Shown here in pieces: positions 9,398 through 11,146 of a stretch of DNA of 11,146 nucleotides. Source of the stretch: Byssothecium circinans (lineage: Eukaryota; Ascomycota; Dothideomycetes; Pleosporales; Massarinaceae). A program made the position numbers and the translations under genes. The notes beneath the pieces were generated by a model that saw nothing but the letters and a program-made list of their open reading frames with translations, ran no database searches and had not been told where the DNA came from. The DNA lies in assembly GCA_010015675.1 (NCBI GenBank), contig ML976991.1, forward strand, positions 1,137,430 to 1,148,575, read 5' to 3'. Position 1 is the stretch's first letter. Each line of letters begins with the position of its first letter.

Positions 9398-9428
9398 GGA
9401 TTGATAGGATTGATTGTTAACAAGTCTG
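9398..9428. repeat. Right terminal inverted repeat of hAT-1
   Basis: It ends GTTAACAAGTCTG. Its reverse complement begins CAGACTTGTTAACAATC and matches the left repeat at 29 of 31 bases. Confidence 0.93.
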
Positions 9429-9436
9429 CCTGCACG
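9429..9436. repeat. Right target-site duplication of hAT-1
   Basis: CCTGCACG, identical to 6377-6384, immediately outside the right inverted repeat. Confidence 0.93.
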
Positions 9437-9509
9437 GCACAGTCAAGACTCAATTTCCATGAATACGATAGATATTTCAGTCTGCCGTAACTACGCTAAT
9501 ATCCTTCCA

Positions 9510-10727
9510 TCATCCCAGGTTCTTATCAAGATCATCATACCTGCAGAGTCTGGAAACCACCATGTCCATATCCGACTGTCTGGTCACCCAGCTTCCATGC
9601 ACATGCCACTCTTTGAGTGGGTCCTTCAACCGTACATCGTACTCCCGCAGGAATTCCACCAACAGTTTTGACAACTGTGCCACGGCAATATGCTGCCCGA
9701 TGCACTTGCGCGGTCCATCACCAAACTGCGTGAGTGAGCCCACGGCATCTTAACACGGCATTTTGGTGGGTGTCTTACCGAGAACATAGTTGATTTCATG
9801 GTGGCAACTTCCTCCGCGGAAGCTTCCAGCCACCGTCCTGGCCGAAAGCTCTTGACATGGTCACCAAAGACTTGGTTGTTGTGGTGCAAAGCCCAGGCAT
9901 TGACACCCACTACTGTGCCTCCGGGTAAAAAGTATCCGTCAATGGTGGCACCTTCAGCAGGGATAACGCGCTCAAGCATGAGCCCGGTATTGGTATGCAC
10001 TCGAAGAGATTCGTATATCGTGGCCTCTCTATGACAGCTGCTCAGCCCAACTAGCCTCGTACGGGAAAGGTGCTTAACTCACAGATATGGGAGTTTAGAA
10101 AGTTTTGAAAATGGGATCATGCTGGGGCGTGGATATTCAACATCAACAGCTGCGAACTCCTCCCGCAACTTCTCCACGCACGACGGAGTCTTCGCCAAGT
10201 AATACACGAGAGCTCGAAGTGTAATTGCGAGTACATGTTGACCAGCAATTCTTTCCGAATTAGTTGACATCAGGGGGACATGGCCTCGCCCACTTACAGG
10301 TTGATGTACATGGAGCTAACTACCTCGTCTACAGACAGCTTGCTTGGATCGTGCTCCCGTATTTTGAGAGTGCCGTTGAGCAGGTCTGGATCTGTGGTCG
10401 GCTTTTCGAGCCGTGCTTTGACCTAAGCCGTGCAATATGAAAGAAGTGGATTCGACTTGCGCTTGGACATGTAGTCTTTGAACTTCAGCTGAGCGCTTTG
10501 CAACCAATGTGATTGGCCGAACTGGAGGTTTTTAGCGCGCGCAATCTTGATGGGACCCGGGGATGATAATACAAGTCCAGTCATGTGGTATATCTTATCC
10601 ACTTTTTCTATCATGTCGCCCACGTCTTTCCCTCCATCCAAAAAGCCGAAGCGCCTTGAACTGCTGATCTCGCCCAGCGAATCAAAGGCATACAGGTGGA
10701 GCCAGAGGGAGAGATCGACGTGTTTAG
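9510..10727 (-). pseudogene. Cytochrome P450, N terminus cut off by a transposon, one premature stop
   Basis: Four exon segments (10727-10298, 10250-10083, 10028-9779, 9725-9510), with introns of 47, 54 and 53 bp, give about 353 residues of an estimated 500 or so. P450 landmarks in order: VDLSLWLHLYAFDSLGEI (helix E region), I-helix region AGQHVLAITLRA, EATIYESLR with the ExxR pair, FRPGRW, and haem-binding FGDGPRKCIGQ with the Cys ligand. These enzymes oxidise small molecules at the ER, but the membrane anchor is not in the window. Three defects are visible. The reading frame stops dead at 10727, where a second hAT element begins. A TAG at 10425-10423 interrupts the frame where Gln (CAG) would fit. 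The usual AGxDTT I-helix signature reads AGQHVL. The gene is almost certainly non-functional in this copy. The substrate is unknown. Confidence 0.88.
10720..10727. repeat. Presumed target-site copy next to hAT-2
   Basis: GTGTTTAG directly abuts the hAT-2 end and belongs to the P450 coding sequence. If it is the 8-bp duplication, the same octamer should lie beyond the other end of hAT-2, outside the window. Confidence 0.5.
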
Positions 10728-10758
10728 CATAGTTGTCAACAATCAAGCCAATCCAAGC
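10728..10758. repeat. Probable terminal inverted repeat of hAT-2
   Basis: The 31 bases align without gaps to the hAT-1 left terminal repeat with about 25 identities. The exact inner boundary cannot be set without the other end. Confidence 0.65.
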
Positions 10759-10870
10759 TGAGGCGTTAGCTTGGATTGCTCGTTTTTTGAGGGCGTCAGC
10801 TTGGATTGTTGGGGCTAACAAGCTGAGATCGTGAGCTTGATTGAGGCTTGATTGATAGGCTTGATAGCCT
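10759..10870. repeat. Subterminal repeat array of hAT-2
   Basis: Repeated units include AGCTTGGATTG (twice) and GGCTTGATTGA or GGCTTGATAG variants, equivalent in position to the AATCAATCC array in hAT-1 but with a different core sequence. Confidence 0.65.
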
Positions 10871-10885
10871 GTACTAGCGCTAGCC

Positions 10886-11146
10886 TTAGTGTTGAGTTTC
10901 GTCGTCCCAAGTCGCCAGCCCGCACAAAAGCTCCATATTGTCGTCGTCTGCTGCCTCCTCCTCCACTACCTCGTCGTCGCCTCCGAGGCCAGCTCTTTGC
11001 CACCGTCGTACGCACTGTATTGCCGCTAGAAGTTGAGGTCCTAGACGTCGTCGTCGCGGCTCTAAGAGGTCGCCCAGCTCACTGAACAGGCGCTCACACT
11101 CACAGCTTGACGCTGGGATAGAGAGTACGTCAAGCGCAAGTTTACT
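10886..11146 (-). CDS. hAT transposase, C-terminal end (partial)
   Basis: Reading leftward from the window edge there are 86 open codons followed by TAA at 10888-10886. The protein contains LDVLSIPASSCECERLFSEL and then LEPRRRRLGPQLLAAI, the hAT C-terminal dimerisation domain, and ends in an acidic tail (DDEVVEEEAADDD) and ATWDDETQH. It is related to the hAT-1 transposase (shared CER-FSEL-DLLE-RR-R pattern) but clearly a different family member. No stop or RIP change is visible in this part, so the element may be recent. The transposase should cut and rejoin the hAT-2 ends. Its catalytic residues lie off the window. Confidence 0.87.
   Translation of the reverse strand, partial: SKLALDVLSIPASSCECERLFSELGDLLEPRRRRLGPQLLAAIQCVRRWQRAGLGGDDEVVEEEAADDDNMELLCGLATWDDETQH

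Larger units (their letters stand above)
6385..9428 (-). mobile_element. hAT-family DNA transposon (hAT-1), complete but RIP-inactivated
   Basis: A 3,044-bp element bounded by 31-bp terminal inverted repeats that begin CAG and flanked by the exact 8-bp duplication CCTGCACG. It carries one transposase-like coding region on the - strand, whose C terminus is a clear hAT dimerisation domain. Subterminal regions at both ends hold many copies of AATCAATCC in both orientations, as expected for transposase-binding arrays. The interior is rich in TpA and poor in CpA/TpG, the signature of RIP, so the element is dead for autonomous movement. It sits 73 bases beyond the P450 stop codon and breaks no coding sequence. 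Confidence 0.95.
10728..11146 (-). mobile_element. Second hAT-family transposon (hAT-2), left end only
   Basis: The end CATAGTTGTCAACAATC closely resembles the hAT-1 terminal repeat (CAGAGTTGTTAACAATC) and interrupts the P450 frame exactly here. Subterminal repeats of GCTTGGATTG and GCTTGATTGA type follow up to about 10870, then an open transposase C terminus on the - strand. The sequence is GC-rich and shows no RIP bias, unlike hAT-1. The element runs off the right edge, so its size and other end are unknown. Confidence 0.85.

Noticed and set aside
6391..9423. GTTAAC-adjacent octamers as the hAT-1 target duplication
   Set aside because: The flanks GTTGTTAA and TTAACAAG are part of the inverted repeats. 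CCTGCACG outside CAG...CTG matches exactly and fits hAT ends.
10029..10082. Earlier acceptor for P450 intron at 10040-10037 (CAG)
   Set aside because: It would add three extra residues between PYL and EATIYESLR and spoil the usual spacing to the ExxR helix; the acceptor ending at 10029 keeps it.
6385..11146. hAT-1 and hAT-2 as one composite transposon carrying the P450
   Set aside because: hAT-1 has its own matched duplication at both ends, and the two elements point the same way with different RIP states, so the insertions are independent.

Overview
The window looks like accessory DNA of a filamentous ascomycete (Pezizomycotina). Genes carry several 47-74 bp introns with GTAAG/GTGAG/GTATG-type donors. 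The protein families are typical of fungal secondary metabolism. One transposon has the CpA-to-TpA decay produced by repeat-induced point mutation (RIP). I cannot name the species.

Layout: (1) 103-567, + strand: the C-terminal part of a phenylalanine/histidine ammonia-lyase family protein; the rest lies off the left edge or is lost. (2) 1977-802, - strand: a seven-helix fungal rhodopsin-like (Pth11-type) membrane protein in four exons. Its splicing is clean, but one base is missing near 1420. (3) 1978-2688: a divergent promoter with an AflR-type 11-bp palindrome. (4) 2689-4462, + strand: a four-exon stand-alone adenylation (A) domain of the NRPS-like/carboxylate-reductase type, ending where a carrier domain would normally start. 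(5) 5944-4521, - strand: a four-exon alpha/beta hydrolase of the LPX1/AKT2 type with a PTS1-like C terminus, convergent with the A-domain gene. (6) 6385-9428: a complete 3.04-kb hAT transposon with an 8-bp target duplication, 31-bp terminal inverted repeats and a heavily RIPped transposase pseudogene on the - strand. (7) 10727-9510, - strand: a cytochrome P450 without its N terminus and with an in-frame stop. (8) 10728 to the right edge: the left end of a second, non-RIPped hAT element inserted in the P450 gene, with an open transposase C terminus (11146-10886, - strand).

The set ammonia-lyase, acid-activating A domain, peroxisomal-type hydrolase, P450 and membrane protein, with a shared Zn2Cys6-type promoter site, resembles a small secondary-metabolite cluster. 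It would handle a phenylalanine-derived (cinnamate-type) or other carboxylic acid. It appears to be decaying: the P450 is split by a transposon and has a stop, the membrane gene has a frameshift, and the lyase is only a fragment here. The A-domain and hydrolase genes read as intact. The cluster idea is inference; the gene families and lesions are read directly from the sequence.
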